A DNA stretch of 6,043 nucleotides, taken from Candidatus Acetothermia bacterium. Its GTDB lineage: Bacteria; Bipolaricaulota; Bipolaricaulia; Bipolaricaulales; Bipolaricaulaceae. Location: NCBI GenBank assembly GCA_003551325.1, contig PUMK01000106.1, forward strand, positions 1 through 6,043, read 5' to 3'. The position numbers were made by a program, and so were the translations under genes. Shown here piece after piece: positions 5,797-6,043 of this stretch. Under the pieces are notes generated by a model. That model was not told the DNA's origin and made no database searches. It worked only from the letters and a program-made list of their open reading frames with translations. Positions within the stretch are counted from its first letter, which is position 1. Each line of letters begins with the position of its first letter.

Positions 5797-6043
5797 CCGG
5801 CAGCCTCCCGGAGGGCGATGGCTGCAGCGCGTGGATCCGGCTGCCCGAACACGGCCGTGCCTGCTATGATCACATCTGCCCCTGCAGCCACAACCTGGGC
5901 AATGTTGTCCCGCCCAATACCGCCGTCCACAGCGATCGAGATCGCCCGTCTGCCGATCACCTCACGCAGCCGCCGAATTCGGGAGAGCGACTCCGGGATA
6001 AAAGCCTGCCCACCAAACCCCGGGTCGACCGACATGACAAGCA
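5793..6043 (-). CDS. rpe: Ribulose-phosphate 3-epimerase, C-terminal part (start lies beyond the right edge)
   Basis: The 82 visible codons are the C-terminal third of an enzyme of about 220 residues. It interconverts ribulose 5-phosphate and xylulose 5-phosphate in the pentose phosphate pathway, using a metal-dependent TIM barrel. The signature [16 protein letters not shown] opens the visible part. [10 protein letters not shown] follows; its Asp is the second catalytic acid of the family. [12 protein letters not shown] is the last phosphate-binding loop. The Met of [11 protein letters not shown] is internal, not a start, since the frame is open to base 6043 and the preceding codons give LV as in relatives. 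The stop TGA at 5795-5793 shares bases with the GTG of ribD (GTGA), a classic coupling junction. Any promoter or FMN riboswitch for the operon would lie outside this window. Confidence 0.96.
   Translation of the reverse strand, partial: LVMSVDPGFGGQAFIPESLSRIRRLREVIGRRAISIAVDGGIGRDNIAQVVAAGADVIIAGTAVFGQPDPRAAAIALREAAG
5804..5809 (-). promoter_or_regulatory. Shine-Dalgarno site of ribD
   Basis: On the minus strand GGGAGG lies 7 bases before GTG 5796, inside the final codons of rpe. It favours GTG 5796 over ATG 5781. Confidence 0.65.

Overview
The window is bacterial chromosomal DNA with high GC (about 52% over the first 420 bases; two lines sampled from the later genes gave 67% and 70%). It carries a CCA-encoding tRNA, Shine-Dalgarno sites, a sigma70-type promoter and overlapping genes. 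The phylum cannot be fixed from the sequence. A family 4 iron-sulfur uracil-DNA glycosylase is common in thermophiles and deep-branching bacteria, though not only there. Non-ATG starts are frequent: five of the seven genes whose start lies in the window appear to begin with GTG or TTG.

Left end (1-555): the N-terminal 126 residues of a tyrosine recombinase run leftward off the window edge. It is divergent from a tRNA-Gly(CCC) gene at 480-555, which has a near-consensus promoter (TTGACT-17 bp-TATACT).

Rightward block (686-3883): (1) a secreted helical-repeat (TPR-like) protein; (2) a gene-free gap of about 340 bases; (3) a secreted seven-bladed WD40 propeller; (4) a family 4 uracil-DNA glycosylase; (5) a small TPR protein with a C-terminal membrane anchor whose start lies 67 bases inside the glycosylase gene. 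The last three are packed tightly and are probably co-transcribed.

Leftward block (6043-3936): the 3' part of ribulose-phosphate 3-epimerase (rpe), then bifunctional riboflavin deaminase/reductase (ribD), then a ThiF/MoeB-type adenylating E1-like enzyme. The stops and starts overlap (4 and 8 bases), so this is a translationally coupled operon. Rpe handles ribulose 5-phosphate, one of the two precursors of riboflavin, and RibD carries out the second and third steps of the GTP branch, so the first two genes make metabolic sense together. The role of the E1-like protein is not evident. The two blocks converge at 3884-3935, where a small GC-rich hairpin may separate them.

No CRISPR array, insertion sequence or recognisable defence system is visible. 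The points most worth following are the truncated, lower-GC integrase beside the tRNA, the E1-like gene fused by overlap to the riboflavin operon, and the pair of exported repeat proteins.
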